Assembly: GCF_019317285.1 (NCBI RefSeq) | Contig: NZ_CP079218.1 | Span: forward strand, 124,001 to 188,000 | Reading direction: 5' to 3' | Source of the DNA: Pedobacter sp. D749 | Lineage (GTDB): Bacteria; Bacteroidota; Bacteroidia; Sphingobacteriales; Sphingobacteriaceae | DNA length: 64,000 nucleotides | Shown: positions 23,860 through 33,973 of the stretch, in pieces | Numbering within the stretch: position 1 is the first letter of the stretch | How the letters are laid out: the number at the start of each line of letters is the position of its first letter | Made by a program: the position numbers and the translations under genes | Notes under the pieces: model-generated | Seen by the model: the letters and a program-made list of their open reading frames with translations, nothing else | What the model was told of the DNA's origin: nothing | Database searches by the model: none

Positions 23860-26214
23860 ATGAAAAAAACTATACTAATCGTTACCATATTAATGTGTAA
23901 TCTTCTTTTGGGGCATGCCCAAAACGTGAAGATTGAAGGACACATAAAGGATCAAAGAAATGAGGTTCCATACTCAACCATTTCTTTATCAGGTCAGAAA
24001 ATCCAGGCAGATAGCAAAGGTTATTATACGTTGTATATCAAAAGCGGTGTTCCGTTTAATATTCAGGTAAACGCTATTGGATATAAATCATTTACGCAGC
24101 AAATTGCAGGCATAAGGGCCGATACAATTATTAATTTTGTATTGGAACCAGTAGCCAATATGCTGGATGATGTGTTAATTTCTACATCGAGAAAGCCGGA
24201 AAACATTAAAAATATTACCACTTCAGTTAGTATTGTAAACAAGAAAAAACTGGAGAAAGAGATGGCCATCACACCAGATTTGAGCACTATACTAGCCAAT
24301 CAGGTGCCTGGTTTTGCGCCTACAGCACAAACAGGGAATAATGTAGGGCAAAACTTAAGAGGCCGCCCAATGCTGGTGATGATAGATGGTGTTTCGCAAT
24401 CTTCGCCATTAAGAAATGCAGAAGTAGATTTAAGGTCGATAGACCCTTCAGTACTTGAGCGTATAGAAGTGGTGAAAGGGGCCACTGCCATTTATGGTAA
24501 TGGTGCTGCGGGAGGTTTGGTGAATTACATCACCATGGTTCCGGATACTGCAGCAAGATTTGCCGGTAAAACCCAGCTTAATTTAAACGGATCGCTGGTT
24601 AAAGTTAAAAACTCTGAAGGGGGTAGGATTAACCAAATGTTTTATGGAAAACTGGGTAAATTTGATTACGTGGTGAGTGGAATGTATGAGCAAACCGGCG
24701 AATATAAAGATGCAAAAGGTGATGTGGTAGGGCCAAACTACAGTTTAGGTGAAACCGATAGCTATAATGCTTTTGCCAAGTTAGGTTATGTACCGGCAAA
24801 AAATCAACGCATTCAGCTTACCTACAATACATACAGCAGTTTGCAGAACAGTAATTTTACGTTGGTAAACGGTAATCTGGCAACTGGTCAGAAAGCAACC
24901 GGTGTTTTAGGAAAACCGCTTGGTATCCCAACCGGAGTAGATTATAACCACAATTTAAATCTATCGTACAAGATTGACAGTACGTTTCTCAATTCGAGTT
25001 TGAATGCGGATGTTTACTACGAAACCCGTAAAGATGTTTTTTACGTTTCTTTAGGTCGCTTTGATGGGGGCGATGGACAATCGCTCGCCAAAAATGATAA
25101 AAAAGGAGCACGTCTGTTTTTAGAAACACCAATATTGAACCTCGACTTTTTGAAAATGAATCTGGCTTATGGTGCAGATTTCATGAAAGATAAAACCGCA
25201 CAGCCGCTGGTTGATGGGAGGGTATGGGTACCAACGATGAATATGACCAACATTGCACCTTTTGCGCAGGCAGATTTTAATATTTTAAGCAAGCTTGTAT
25301 TTAAAACTGGCTTGCGCTACGAAAATGTAAATATTGCAGTTGATGATTACCGTACTTTAAGAACTACCGGAGCAAACAATGCTACCATTACGCCATCTTT
25401 TGATGTAACCGGAGGCAATTTAAAATACAGCACTTATCTTTTTAATGCGGGTTTAAGGTATAATCAATTTAATGTTTTTAGTCCTTTTGTAAGTTTCTCT
25501 CAAGGTTTTTCCGTAATGGATATTGGACTGGCATTACGTGATGCCAAAGTAAACAGCATTGATAAGATCAATACGGATGCGGTAAAGGTTAATAATTATG
25601 AGGCTGGCTTTGAAAGTAAAATTGCCGGATTAACATTTTCTGCGTCGGGTTATATCAGTACCTCCAAGTTAGGTATTGAAGTGGTTTATGACCCTGCTAC
25701 CGGTTTATTTAATACCGCAAGGAACCCTGAAAAAATTTATGGTTTTGAATTGGCGGCCGATTATCATTTATTTGATCAGCTGGGTTTAGCCGCAAGTTAC
25801 AGTTATACAGAAGGCAAGCGTGATATCGATAAAAATGGAAAGTTTAACGATGCTGGTGACTTGTATCTCAATGGCCGCCGTATTTCGGCTCCAAAAGTTA
25901 CTGCTTCGGTAACTTATAGTCCATTAAAGGTGTTGGATTTAACCCTAAACTATACGGGTATCAACTCGCGCAACAGATTTGAGAAAAATGCGAACGGCAT
26001 ATATAATGGAAATGAGGGTGCGGTAAAAGCATATCATTTATTCAGCTTTGCAGGAATTTATCAGGTGAAGAAGAACACGAAACTTACCTTAGGTGTAGAC
26101 AATATATTTAACCAGGATTATTTCCCGGCAAGGGCACAATGGTTTATGCAACCGGGCTTTTATTCAAAGGGAAGGGGTACTTCGGTAAACTTTGGTATAT
26201 CGGTTAGTTATTAA
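23860..26214 (+). CDS. TonB-dependent receptor with CarboxypepD_reg domain
   Basis: 784-residue outer-membrane active transporter. Signal peptide 1-20, CarboxypepD_reg-like domain about 24-105, plug domain about 112-225 (VSQSSPLRNAEVDLRSIDP, then ERIEVVKGATAIYGNGAAGG), then a 22-strand barrel ending in the aromatic residue of GISVSY, as required for barrel insertion. Length and the plug wording resemble siderophore or metal-chelate receptors (FhuE/FecA-like) rather than SusC (~1000 residues). No SusD gene or Fur-box-like palindrome is evident, so the ligand remains open. Ends at a strong bidirectional terminator shared with recA. Confidence 0.9.
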   Translation: MKKTILIVTILMCNLLLGHAQNVKIEGHIKDQRNEVPYSTISLSGQKIQADSKGYYTLYIKSGVPFNIQVNAIGYKSFTQQIAGIRADTIINFVLEPVANMLDDVLISTSRKPENIKNITTSVSIVNKKKLEKEMAITPDLSTILANQVPGFAPTAQTGNNVGQNLRGRPMLVMIDGVSQSSPLRNAEVDLRSIDPSVLERIEVVKGATAIYGNGAAGGLVNYITMVPDTAARFAGKTQLNLNGSLVKVKNSEGGRINQMFYGKLGKFDYVVSGMYEQTGEYKDAKGDVVGPNYSLGETDSYNAFAKLGYVPAKNQRIQLTYNTYSSLQNSNFTLVNGNLATGQKATGVLGKPLGIPTGVDYNHNLNLSYKIDSTFLNSSLNADVYYETRKDVFYVSLGRFDGGDGQSLAKNDKKGARLFLETPILNLDFLKMNLAYGADFMKDKTAQPLVDGRVWVPTMNMTNIAPFAQADFNILSKLVFKTGLRYENVNIAVDDYRTLRTTGANNATITPSFDVTGGNLKYSTYLFNAGLRYNQFNVFSPFVSFSQGFSVMDIGLALRDAKVNSIDKINTDAVKVNNYEAGFESKIAGLTFSASGYISTSKLGIEVVYDPATGLFNTARNPEKIYGFELAADYHLFDQLGLAASYSYTEGKRDIDKNGKFNDAGDLYLNGRRISAPKVTASVTYSPLKVLDLTLNYTGINSRNRFEKNANGIYNGNEGAVKAYHLFSFAGIYQVKKNTKLTLGVDNIFNQDYFPARAQWFMQPGFYSKGRGTSVNFGISVSY

Positions 26215-26223
26215 CCAGATCTA

Positions 26224-26273
26224 AAACAGAAAAAAGCGCACTAATTTTTAAATTAGTGCGCTTTTTTCTGTTT
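26224..26273. terminator. Bidirectional terminator between TonB receptor and recA
   Basis: Nearly perfect long palindrome AAACAGAAAAAAGCGCACTA / TAGTGCGCTTTTTTCTGTTT with a short AT loop. T-runs on both strands serve the two convergent genes. Confidence 0.9.
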
Positions 26274-26290
26274 AACGGAATTGATCCGGC

Positions 26291-27316
26291 TTATTTCTCA
26301 GCCAATTTTTCGCCTGTTACTTCGGCTTTAATTTTAATTTCCAGCTCTTCTGCAAGTTCAGGGTTGTCGCTTAACAATTGTTTTACGGCATCCCTACCCT
26401 GACCAAGTTTAGTATCTCCGTAAGAGTACCAGGATCCTGCCTTTTTAATGATGCCAAAGTCAACACCTAAATCAACAATTTCACCATTTTTAGAAATACC
26501 TTCACCAAACATCACATCAAATTCTGCGATACGGAAAGGTGGAGCCACTTTATTTTTAACAATTTTTACTTTAACGCGGTTACCAGAAACTTCGTCTGAA
26601 TCTTTGATCTGTGAAATACGACGGATGTCTAAACGTACTGATGCATAAAATTTCAAGGCATTACCACCGGTTGTGGTTTCAGGGTTACCAAACATTACAC
26701 CAATTTTATCACGTAACTGGTTAATGAAAATACAGCAACATCCGGTTTTAGAAATTGTTCCGGTTAATTTACGTAAAGCCTGACTCATTAAACGGGCATG
26801 TAAACCCATTTTACTGTCGCCCATTTCACCTTCAATTTCACTTTTAGGAACTAAAGCGGCAACAGAGTCGATTACAATTACATCTATAGCGCCCGAACGG
26901 ATTAAGTTATCGGCAATTTCTAGTGCCTGCTCACCATTATCTGGTTGAGAGATTAAAAGGTTATCCGTATCTACACCTAGTTTCTTTGCGTAAAACTGAT
27001 CAAAAGCATGCTCTGCATCGATAAAAGCAGCAATACCACCTTTTTTCTGTGCTTCGGCAATAATGTGTGTAGCTAAAGTTGTTTTACCAGAGGATTCTGG
27101 TCCGTAAATTTCAATTACACGGCCTTTTGGAATACCGCCAATACCTAAAGCAATATCTAAACTGATTGATCCGGTAGAAATAAAATCTATGGGTTCAATG
27201 GCAGTATCGCCAAGTTTCATGATGGTGCCTTTACCGTATGATTTCTCTAACTTATCTAAAGTAAGTTGTAGGGCTTTTAATTTATCTGGATTTGCAGTAC
27301 TCATTTCTTTTTTCAT
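26291..27316 (-). CDS. recA: Recombinase RecA
   Basis: 341 residues, full length. DNA-strand exchange and SOS co-protease. Walker [10 protein letters not shown] (72-80), the FIDAEHAFD segment, [19 protein letters not shown], the L2 loop [17 protein letters not shown], and the usual acidic-Lys tail. The N-terminus reads [10 protein letters not shown], so a start at the internal Met (27304) is also possible. A TATATTTA box on the minus strand lies about 15-20 bp upstream. No LexA box is obvious. Confidence 0.98.
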   Translation of the reverse strand: MKKEMSTANPDKLKALQLTLDKLEKSYGKGTIMKLGDTAIEPIDFISTGSISLDIALGIGGIPKGRVIEIYGPESSGKTTLATHIIAEAQKKGGIAAFIDAEHAFDQFYAKKLGVDTDNLLISQPDNGEQALEIADNLIRSGAIDVIVIDSVAALVPKSEIEGEMGDSKMGLHARLMSQALRKLTGTISKTGCCCIFINQLRDKIGVMFGNPETTTGGNALKFYASVRLDIRRISQIKDSDEVSGNRVKVKIVKNKVAPPFRIAEFDVMFGEGISKNGEIVDLGVDFGIIKKAGSWYSYGDTKLGQGRDAVKQLLSDNPELAEELEIKIKAEVTGEKLAEK

Positions 27317-27438
27317 TGATTGCGTAAATATAATTGATTATCGGCTAATATGCTTAAATGTTGATATTTATAATACTAAAATATTTAGCTAAGTTAAATG
27401 TTTTCTGGCTAATGTCAATAGTAAAGTGAAAATATTTT

Positions 27439-28110
27439 TTAAGCTTTTAATTTGTCTCTTTCGTTTTGGGCGGTTAACCGTTCAAAGTACCTGCACATGT
27501 AGGTAATTTCACAAACATCACATTTGGGGTTTCTGGCCACGCAAACGTAACGACCGTGCAAAATGAGCCAGTGGTGTGCAATATGAATATCGTGTTCGGG
27601 AAGGTTTTTCACTAAATCCTTTTCAACTGCCAATGGTGTTTTACCGTTCGTTAAACCCAAACGGTTAGCCACACGGAAAACGTGGGTATCAACCGCCATG
27701 GCCGGTGCATTGTAAATTACAGAGGCAATTACATTGGCAGTTTTGCGGCCCACGCCAGGCATTTTCTGTAAATCGTCAATCCCCGAAGGCACTACATCAT
27801 TAAATTCATTAACCAGAATATTAGCCATGCCCACCAGGTGTTTTGCCTTATTGTTCGGATAACTGATGCTTCTGATATAATCGAAAACAATATCGGGCGT
27901 AGCTTCAGCTAAAGCCCTGGCATTGGGAAAACGTTGAAAAAGTGCAGGGGTTACCATATTCACCCTTTTGTCGGTACATTGTGCAGAAAGGATTACCGCT
28001 ACTAAAAGCTGGTAAGGATTATTGTAATGTAACTCGGTTTCTGCATCAGGCTGCTTGGCCGAAAAATGTTCTACAAAAAGTTTGTAGCGTTCTTTTTTAA
28101 GCATGTGCAA
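27439..28110 (-). CDS. nth: Endonuclease III
   Basis: 223-residue bifunctional DNA glycosylase/AP lyase that removes oxidised pyrimidines. Helix-hairpin-helix KMPGVGRKTANV with catalytic Lys123, catalytic Asp141 in AVDTH, and the C-terminal [4Fe-4S] motif C190-x6-C197-x2-C200-x5-C206. Start could be Met1 or Met3. Upstream lies a purine-rich minisatellite, so its promoter is unclear. Full length with all key residues. Confidence 0.97.
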   Translation of the reverse strand: MHMLKKERYKLFVEHFSAKQPDAETELHYNNPYQLLVAVILSAQCTDKRVNMVTPALFQRFPNARALAEATPDIVFDYIRSISYPNNKAKHLVGMANILVNEFNDVVPSGIDDLQKMPGVGRKTANVIASVIYNAPAMAVDTHVFRVANRLGLTNGKTPLAVEKDLVKNLPEHDIHIAHHWLILHGRYVCVARNPKCDVCEITYMCRYFERLTAQNERDKLKA

Positions 28111-28139
28111 ATATAGGTTAAAGATGGAAAATGTAATAT

Positions 28140-28277
28140 GCTAAATAGAGATGGAAGAGAAAGGATGGAAGAGGTAGGATGGGAGATGGAAGAGAAAGGA
28201 TGGAAGAGGTAGGATGGGAGATGGAAGAGGTAGGATGGAAGATGGAAAAGGTAGGATGGAAGATGGAAGAGGTAGGA
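28140..28277. repeat. Purine-rich minisatellite (GGATGGAAGAGGTA units)
   Basis: About ten short degenerate units such as GGATGGAAGAGGTA and GGGAGATGGAAGAG make an almost pure purine strand. Shorter relatives occur near 33155-33200. Just beyond, 28299-28377 is a dispersed palindromic repeat (GTCATTTCGACC ... GTCGAGATGAC). Between 28111 and 28497 I see no gene. Confidence 0.75.
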
Positions 28278-28497
28278 TGATGACAGATATACAAGTGGTG
28301 TCATTTCGACCGCAGAGGAGAATTTACATAGTTCAAAGATCTCTCCATTTTCGCTGCGCTACAGTCGAGATGACGACCATTCTTTTGGAGCCTGCCATTT
28401 ATGCGTAGTAAAAGGATCTTTACCTGGAGAATAGGTAACTCTCTCTAAACGCCAGACTAATCAATCGACTCAAGACTAAGGACTTCAGACTAAAGAA

Positions 28498-29451
28498 CTA
28501 ACTCATCTCCCTTAACAACTTGTCGCATTCGGCAAAGGCATTATACAGGTATTTATTGCGGTGTTTTTCGCCCTGGCCGCTAAATGAAACTGATTTCATA
28601 ATCAGCCCCTGCATCCATTTTTTGGTTTGTTTGCAGTAGTACTGGTCTTCGGTTTTTAAATAATTAAAAGTATTAAACCTATTGTAACAGGTCATGCGGT
28701 CTTTAAAATCAACCAGGTACGCAATGCTCCCCAGTACATCACAACTATACCAATTAAAGGTGTGGTTGGGGTCGATGGTTTTTTTACTGCTAATGGCATA
28801 CATATTCATATCGGTTAGGCAATACCTTACCTGTTCTACAATTTTTACAGCCAGTTCATTATCAGTAAGATGGCCAGCTTCGAATGCATACCTGATTTGT
28901 TCGAGTGTGCCGGTTACCGTATCTTTTGACCATATTTCGGTGCTTGGTATTTCCAGGTAGGCAGCGTGCAGCTCCTGCGAAATTTTAATAATTTCGTCGG
29001 ATATATAGGACGAACTAAAAGGTATTCCGGTGTTATTGGTGCTATTTGCCCAAAAGAAAAGTTTAAAGCTGGTGAGTTCCGGGTACTTGAAAAAATGAAA
29101 TAAAGGAATATCATCAGTGGTGATGGTAATATGTTTTTTATTACTGTTTTTAATGGCTTTTATATTGTCCAGTAAATTTTGGAGATAGCCAATCATATCT
29201 AAATCTTCATTTACACTTAAATAGCTAAACGTAACAGATAACGATTGTTTCGGGTTGTAAAGAAATGGGACATCAAAACAATCAGAAAGCTTGATGATTT
29301 GCTGAAAAGTAAGGTTGCTGTCGCCCCTGATTTTCTTATAGGCCTCATTGGTGCTTATCCCTAACTCTTCGGCTATACTCAATGCCAGGTTCTGGTATTC
29401 GGGCAATACAGCTTTAATGGCTTGAAAAAATAGTTCTTGCTGATTATCCAT
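28498..29451 (-). CDS. HTH-type transcriptional regulator
   Basis: 317-residue protein with an XRE-like helix-turn-helix at 18-60 (LALSIAEELGISTNEAYKK, then LTFQQIIKLSDCFDVP) and a long C-terminal region of unknown fold without a recognised ligand-binding domain. It is divergently transcribed from the two desaturase genes with 204 bp between the starts, so regulation of membrane-lipid desaturation is a reasonable guess from position only. Similar proteins in Bacteroidota are annotated just as HTH regulators. Confidence 0.75.
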   Translation of the reverse strand: MDNQQELFFQAIKAVLPEYQNLALSIAEELGISTNEAYKKIRGDSNLTFQQIIKLSDCFDVPFLYNPKQSLSVTFSYLSVNEDLDMIGYLQNLLDNIKAIKNSNKKHITITTDDIPLFHFFKYPELTSFKLFFWANSTNNTGIPFSSSYISDEIIKISQELHAAYLEIPSTEIWSKDTVTGTLEQIRYAFEAGHLTDNELAVKIVEQVRYCLTDMNMYAISSKKTIDPNHTFNWYSCDVLGSIAYLVDFKDRMTCYNRFNTFNYLKTEDQYYCKQTKKWMQGLIMKSVSFSGQGEKHRNKYLYNAFAECDKLLREMS

Positions 29452-29655
29452 AAAGATTAATTTATTAATTGAATATACTGTTTTTTAATAATCAAAGGGA
29501 TTATTGCAAAAGATTAAATTGCAAAATATAATTTATAAACTTTATGTGTATTATTTATTTTCTTTAAACAATAATTATTGCGGTTATTGTAATCTTTAAG
29601 ATTTATTTCGGTTTGTACTATGCTTTAGATTTGGTTAAGATTAAAACGCACTGTT

Positions 29656-30753
29656 ATGAACAAATTACGATTTATAAAAGATGAAGGCTCCGAATTCTAT
29701 AAAGAATTGAATGAGCAGATTGAGCAGTATTTTATTGATAAGGGGTTACAGAAAACCGGGAACGCTAAAATGTTCTTCAAGATTTTCCTTTACTTCGGTT
29801 TGGACATCCTGTTTTACACCTTAATGATTACCAGTCATTCGGTATTTGCATTTTACGCTTTTTACCTGCTGATGGGACTTTCTATTTTGTTAACTGCTTT
29901 TAATGTTTCGCATGATGCGGCTCATGGCGTTGCAGTAAAGAGTAAATTCTGGAACCGGATACTGTTTTCGCTCAGTTTTAACCTCCAGGGGAACAACGCC
30001 TATGTATGGGGCAAAAACCATAACGAATCGCACCATTTATATACCAATATAGAAGGCAGTGATATCGATGTGCTGAATAACCCATTATTCAGGATGACTG
30101 AATCTCAGCCTTTGTTATGGTTCCATCGGTATCAGTTTATTTACGCACCGTTTCTTTATCTGTTCTATTCCATTAACTGGTTCTTTTTCAGGGAAATATT
30201 GATGCTGTTCAATTTATCGAGCCGCACCATTAAAGTGGAGATTCCCCGAACTGAAGCTGTAAAGCTGGTGATATATAAACTCTTATATATCGGTTATATG
30301 ATCATTTTGCCTGTTTATCTGTTGCCTTTCGGCTGGCAGACGGTTTTACTGGCTTTTTTGTTAAATCATTTTATCATTTCGCTATTGTTTGTGGCTGTAT
30401 TAGGCGTGGCACATTTGTCGGATTATGTAGCTCACCCGGTGCCTGATCAGGATCATAAATTGAATATGAGCTGGCCAAAGCTGCAATTGCTTACCTCAAT
30501 AGATTATCATGCTGAAAGCAGGTTTTTAAACTGGACACTTGGCGGCTTTAATGCACATGCGGTACACCACCTGCTCCCTAACGTATGCCATGTACACTAC
30601 CTTGAGATTATTCCAATTTTTAAAGCGCTGGCTAAAAAACACAGGCTTACTTATATGGAAATGTCTTATGGCGAATCGTTGGCCTCTCATTTCAGGTTCT
30701 TGAAAATGATGGGTAAAAGTGAACACTTAATCCCGATGCGATATGAAAGATAA
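29656..30753 (+). CDS. Membrane fatty-acid desaturase
   Basis: 365-residue di-iron membrane desaturase of the linoleoyl-CoA/acyl-lipid type. Three histidine boxes: HDAAH (86-90), HNESHH (122-127) and HAVHH (301-305), between four or more membrane helices (about 45-80, 160-185, 205-250). Introduces a double bond into acyl chains of membrane lipids. Overlaps the next desaturase gene by 11 bp, so the two are one operon. The region upstream (29455-29650) is very AT-rich and shared with the divergent HTH regulator. Confidence 0.9.
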   Translation: MNKLRFIKDEGSEFYKELNEQIEQYFIDKGLQKTGNAKMFFKIFLYFGLDILFYTLMITSHSVFAFYAFYLLMGLSILLTAFNVSHDAAHGVAVKSKFWNRILFSLSFNLQGNNAYVWGKNHNESHHLYTNIEGSDIDVLNNPLFRMTESQPLLWFHRYQFIYAPFLYLFYSINWFFFREILMLFNLSSRTIKVEIPRTEAVKLVIYKLLYIGYMIILPVYLLPFGWQTVLLAFLLNHFIISLLFVAVLGVAHLSDYVAHPVPDQDHKLNMSWPKLQLLTSIDYHAESRFLNWTLGGFNAHAVHHLLPNVCHVHYLEIIPIFKALAKKHRLTYMEMSYGESLASHFRFLKMMGKSEHLIPMRYER

Positions 30754-31804
30754 ACATATTCATGTAGCGGCTGATAGTCAGTTGCTAAAAGCGATATACA
30801 AACGCGTTAGCGAAGAAGTGGTAGCTGATCAATCTGTATTTATGCGGATCATCATACTTAAATTCGTGGTGTATTTCTTCCTCACCTTATTGACCTATTT
30901 AGCTTTGTACCATATCGCTAACCCGATTGGTTTTGTGGGCTGCTTTGTGATCTATGGTTTTATCTCGCTGCTCTTTGCTTTTAATTTTTCACACGACTTT
31001 TCGCACAATACCATCTTTAAAAGCAAGCGACTTAACCACATTTGCTTTGTAGCTATTTATACATTGGTTGGAGCGCATGCTGAGGCCTGGAAACTGCGTC
31101 ATGTTAATTCTCATCATTATGCGCCAAATGTAGAAGATTATGATTCAGACCTTAAAATATCGAAATTGATCCGCGTGGTTCCAGGCAGCAAATATTATTG
31201 GTTTCATGCGTACCAATACCTGTATGCGCCATTAGCTTATACAAGCTATTCGCTGTTCTGGATTTTTATTAAAGATTTTGTGATTCTATTTAGTGACGAT
31301 GGTTATGGCGCCAAAAAGAACATGAGGTATTACCTGTCGTTTGTGTTCCAAAAATTTATCTATATCAGTTTGTTGCTTGTATTGCCTATGATATTTGCAA
31401 TCCAGCCCTGGTACGTGGTGCTAACTGGTTTTTTAATGATGCACCTAAGCCAGTCGTTATTCTTGTTGTTTACCTTTTTTATGACTCATCATGTAGAGGA
31501 AACACAATATCCGAAAGCTGATGCGCAGGGTTATATTAATGCCTCCTGGTTAATGAACCAGATCAGGAGTTCAAACGACATGCATCCTTTCAGTAAAACG
31601 GCAAACTTTATTTTAGGCGGTTTTAATAACCACATTGCCCATCATTTATTTCCCCACTATCATCATGTGTATTATCCGCAGATCAGTAAAATATTGTACG
31701 AAATGTTAAACGAAAGTGGCATAACGCCTAATTGCACCAGTTATTTTGGGGGAATAAAATCTCATTTAAAGCTGTTGAAGAGAATGGGGGAGGCAGCGTT
31801 TTGA
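30743..31804 (+). CDS. Membrane fatty-acid desaturase, second paralogue
   Basis: 353 residues, same family as the preceding gene but clearly diverged. Histidine boxes HDFSH (84-88), HVNSHH (120-125) and HIAHH near 297. Membrane helices about 35-80 and 205-260. Its start lies inside the 3' end of the first desaturase gene, implying coupled translation. Two different desaturases in one operon could place double bonds at different positions, or act as a heteromeric pair; the sequence does not say which. Confidence 0.9.
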   Translation: MKDKHIHVAADSQLLKAIYKRVSEEVVADQSVFMRIIILKFVVYFFLTLLTYLALYHIANPIGFVGCFVIYGFISLLFAFNFSHDFSHNTIFKSKRLNHICFVAIYTLVGAHAEAWKLRHVNSHHYAPNVEDYDSDLKISKLIRVVPGSKYYWFHAYQYLYAPLAYTSYSLFWIFIKDFVILFSDDGYGAKKNMRYYLSFVFQKFIYISLLLVLPMIFAIQPWYVVLTGFLMMHLSQSLFLLFTFFMTHHVEETQYPKADAQGYINASWLMNQIRSSNDMHPFSKTANFILGGFNNHIAHHLFPHYHHVYYPQISKILYEMLNESGITPNCTSYFGGIKSHLKLLKRMGEAAF

Positions 31805-31885
31805 GTGAGTGAAATAATTGAGTTTTAAATGAGAGGATGACTTGTATTGTCTTATTTAATCATTCACTCATTCTGTCATTCAAAA

Positions 31886-33070
31886 TTAGTGAAAAGAAGT
31901 GACTGGTACTTTAACTTCTTCGGTTGCACCTTGATTGCTCTTAATCAGCCAGAAGGCAAAAAACGCACCAACCAAAGCCATCGCAGCACCAACATAGGCT
32001 GGCGAGGTGTAATCGTAGCCATACACTAACGGAAGTCCGCCAAAGAATGCGCCTAAAGCATTACCAATATTAAAACTCGCCTGACTTGCAGAAGCTGCCA
32101 GCATTTCGGAGCCTTTGGCACTCTGGATCATCAACATCTGTATAGGGGCAGCCAACGAGAAAGCGACCGCACCGGTAATAAAAGTCATGATTAAAGCTAA
32201 TGGCTGACTTGCAGATACGAAGTGCACAATAGTTAAGGTAACCACCATGGTAAGCAGTAATGCTGCAGATGCTTTTGCCGGGGAAAATTTATCAGCCAAA
32301 CGTCCACCAATGTAATTGCCGAACATCATGCCCAAACCCGCCAGCATTAATATATAAGTTACAGCATTGGACGAAAAGCCTGCAACATCTGTCATTAACG
32401 GAGCGATATAACTGTACCAGGTAAATAACCCGCCTGTTCCGATCGAGATCATGAAAATGATGATCCATGCTTCTCTTTTTTTGAAGAAACTTAATTCTGC
32501 TTTTAAATCGCGGTTTTTTGTGGCTTCTAAAGCAGGTAACCACAATTTTAAACTTAATAAGGTTACCAAACCTACAAATACCACCACGGCAAAAGATATG
32601 CGCCAGGAGAAATTGTGCCCGATAAAGGTGCCCAATGGTACACCTACAATATTAGCAATGGTTAAACCCATAAACATTAATGATACGGCTTGTGCGGCTT
32701 TCCCTTTCTCTGCAATTCTGCTGGCCACTACTGATCCGACACCGAAAAAAGCTCCATGAGGTAAACCCGAAAGCAACCTGGCGATAAATAAAGTATTAAA
32801 AGTTGGGGCAAAGGCAGAGAAAGCGTTAAAAACGGTAAACATAACCATCAAAGCGATCAAGATCTTTTTTGGTGGATATTTGCCTGCAATCATAATTAAT
32901 AAAGGTGCACCGATTACTACGCCCAAAGCATAAGCGGAGATTAAATGCCCGGCTTGTGGAATGGTTACTGTTAAACTTTTTGAAATATCAGGCAACAGGC
33001 CCATCATTACAAATTCAGTGATCCCAATGCCTAAACCGCCTAAAGTAAGTGGAAGTAAGTTCTTGTTCAT
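31886..33070 (-). CDS. MFS efflux transporter (AraJ-like, DHA1 type)
   Basis: 394-residue 12-helix major-facilitator protein. The start LTLGGLGIGITEFVMMGLLP and the loop HLISAYALGVVIGAPLL are typical of the AraJ/sugar-and-drug efflux group, as is RLLSGLPHGAFFGVGSVVA in helix 4. It would export small molecules with proton exchange; the substrate cannot be predicted. Monocistronic, converging on the desaturase operon. Confidence 0.85.
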   Translation of the reverse strand: MNKNLLPLTLGGLGIGITEFVMMGLLPDISKSLTVTIPQAGHLISAYALGVVIGAPLLIMIAGKYPPKKILIALMVMFTVFNAFSAFAPTFNTLFIARLLSGLPHGAFFGVGSVVASRIAEKGKAAQAVSLMFMGLTIANIVGVPLGTFIGHNFSWRISFAVVVFVGLVTLLSLKLWLPALEATKNRDLKAELSFFKKREAWIIIFMISIGTGGLFTWYSYIAPLMTDVAGFSSNAVTYILMLAGLGMMFGNYIGGRLADKFSPAKASAALLLTMVVTLTIVHFVSASQPLALIMTFITGAVAFSLAAPIQMLMIQSAKGSEMLAASASQASFNIGNALGAFFGGLPLVYGYDYTSPAYVGAAMALVGAFFAFWLIKSNQGATEEVKVPVTSFH

Positions 33071-33689
33071 AGCGCCCTTAGTGTTAAAATTACACTATGC
33101 AAAGGTATGGCTTTTTATGGAAGGAGATTGTAAAAATTAGGACATTTATAGGGGGATGGAAGATGTGGGATGGAAGATGGATGAGCTAAGAGGTGGTAGG
33201 ATGGTTCATGGTTGATAGACAATAGTTCATTGCTAGATTGTTTTATGGTTGAATTGTTTAGGGCTTATAGTCAGATGGTTCATGATTGATAGGCGATAAT
33301 TCATTGCTAGATTGGCTTCTGGTTGAATTGTTTAGGGCTTATAGTCAGATGGTTCATGGTTGATAGGCGATAGTTCATTGCTAGATTGCTTCTTTGAATT
33401 GTTGAGGGCTTATAGCCAGATGGTTCATGGTTGATCGCGAAATAGTTTATGCGCTTGTCGGTTAGGCCGTTCGCCAATGAACTATTAACCCATAACCCAG
33501 CAAGTTTGCCATAACAAATGAACCAATGACCAGTGAACCAATGAACCATCTAGTCTTCCGTTGGTATTGACAAATGAACAAATGGCCAGTGAACCAATGA
33601 ACCATCACCCATCTTACCTCTTCCATTTTCCATACACAAAAAAAAAGTTGCCCCACCCTGTGGAACAACCTTTTTTGACGTGTGTAAAT
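33071..33689. repeat. Spacer with ~73-bp tandem repeat
   Basis: Units starting ATGGTTCATGGTTGATAG begin at about 33201, 33274, 33349 and 33420 (periods 73, 75, 71). They are followed by low-complexity AATGAACCA-rich sequence of the opposite sense to 33540-33605. No gene. Confidence 0.8.
33638..33676 (-). terminator. Terminator after the small gene at 33690
   Basis: Minus-strand stem GTTGTTCCA / TGGGGCAAC (two T-G wobbles) followed by a run of ten T residues. Confidence 0.75.
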
Positions 33690-33890
33690 TTATAACGACC
33701 TACTGTAAGTTAAAATCTTGCTGATGGTTTCATCTTTAGGATCTTTAGCCAGTCTATCTAACTTACCTTTTATTTGATCATAAAATAAGTCGATTTCTGC
33801 GTCCGATTCAATATCAGTTCTAGGCTGAAACATATTGGGTGTAGGTGAATTTACATTGTTTTGTGATGTAGAGGTTTTTGTCATAAGCAA
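33690..33890 (-). CDS. Small conserved-type hypothetical protein
   Basis: 66 residues, hydrophilic, no membrane helix: a disordered Asn/Thr/Pro-rich start and a helical second half (EIDLFYDQIKGKLDRLAKDP). It follows the ECF sigma gene by 83 bp on the same strand and is closed by a good terminator, so the two are probably co-transcribed. It is too short and lacks the zinc motif of a ZAS anti-sigma factor. Function unknown. Confidence 0.65.
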   Translation of the reverse strand: MLMTKTSTSQNNVNSPTPNMFQPRTDIESDAEIDLFYDQIKGKLDRLAKDPKDETISKILTYSRSL

Positions 33891-33973
33891 CTAAATGTGA
33901 TAAGTTTTATAAACTTAACGATTGTTCAGATGCTTTATTTCAAGTCTTCAAAAAAAACTATGTAACTTTTTTA

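Noticed and set aside
33201..33440. CRISPR-like or coding tandem repeat
   Set aside because: The ~73-bp units have no unique spacers and no conserved frame.
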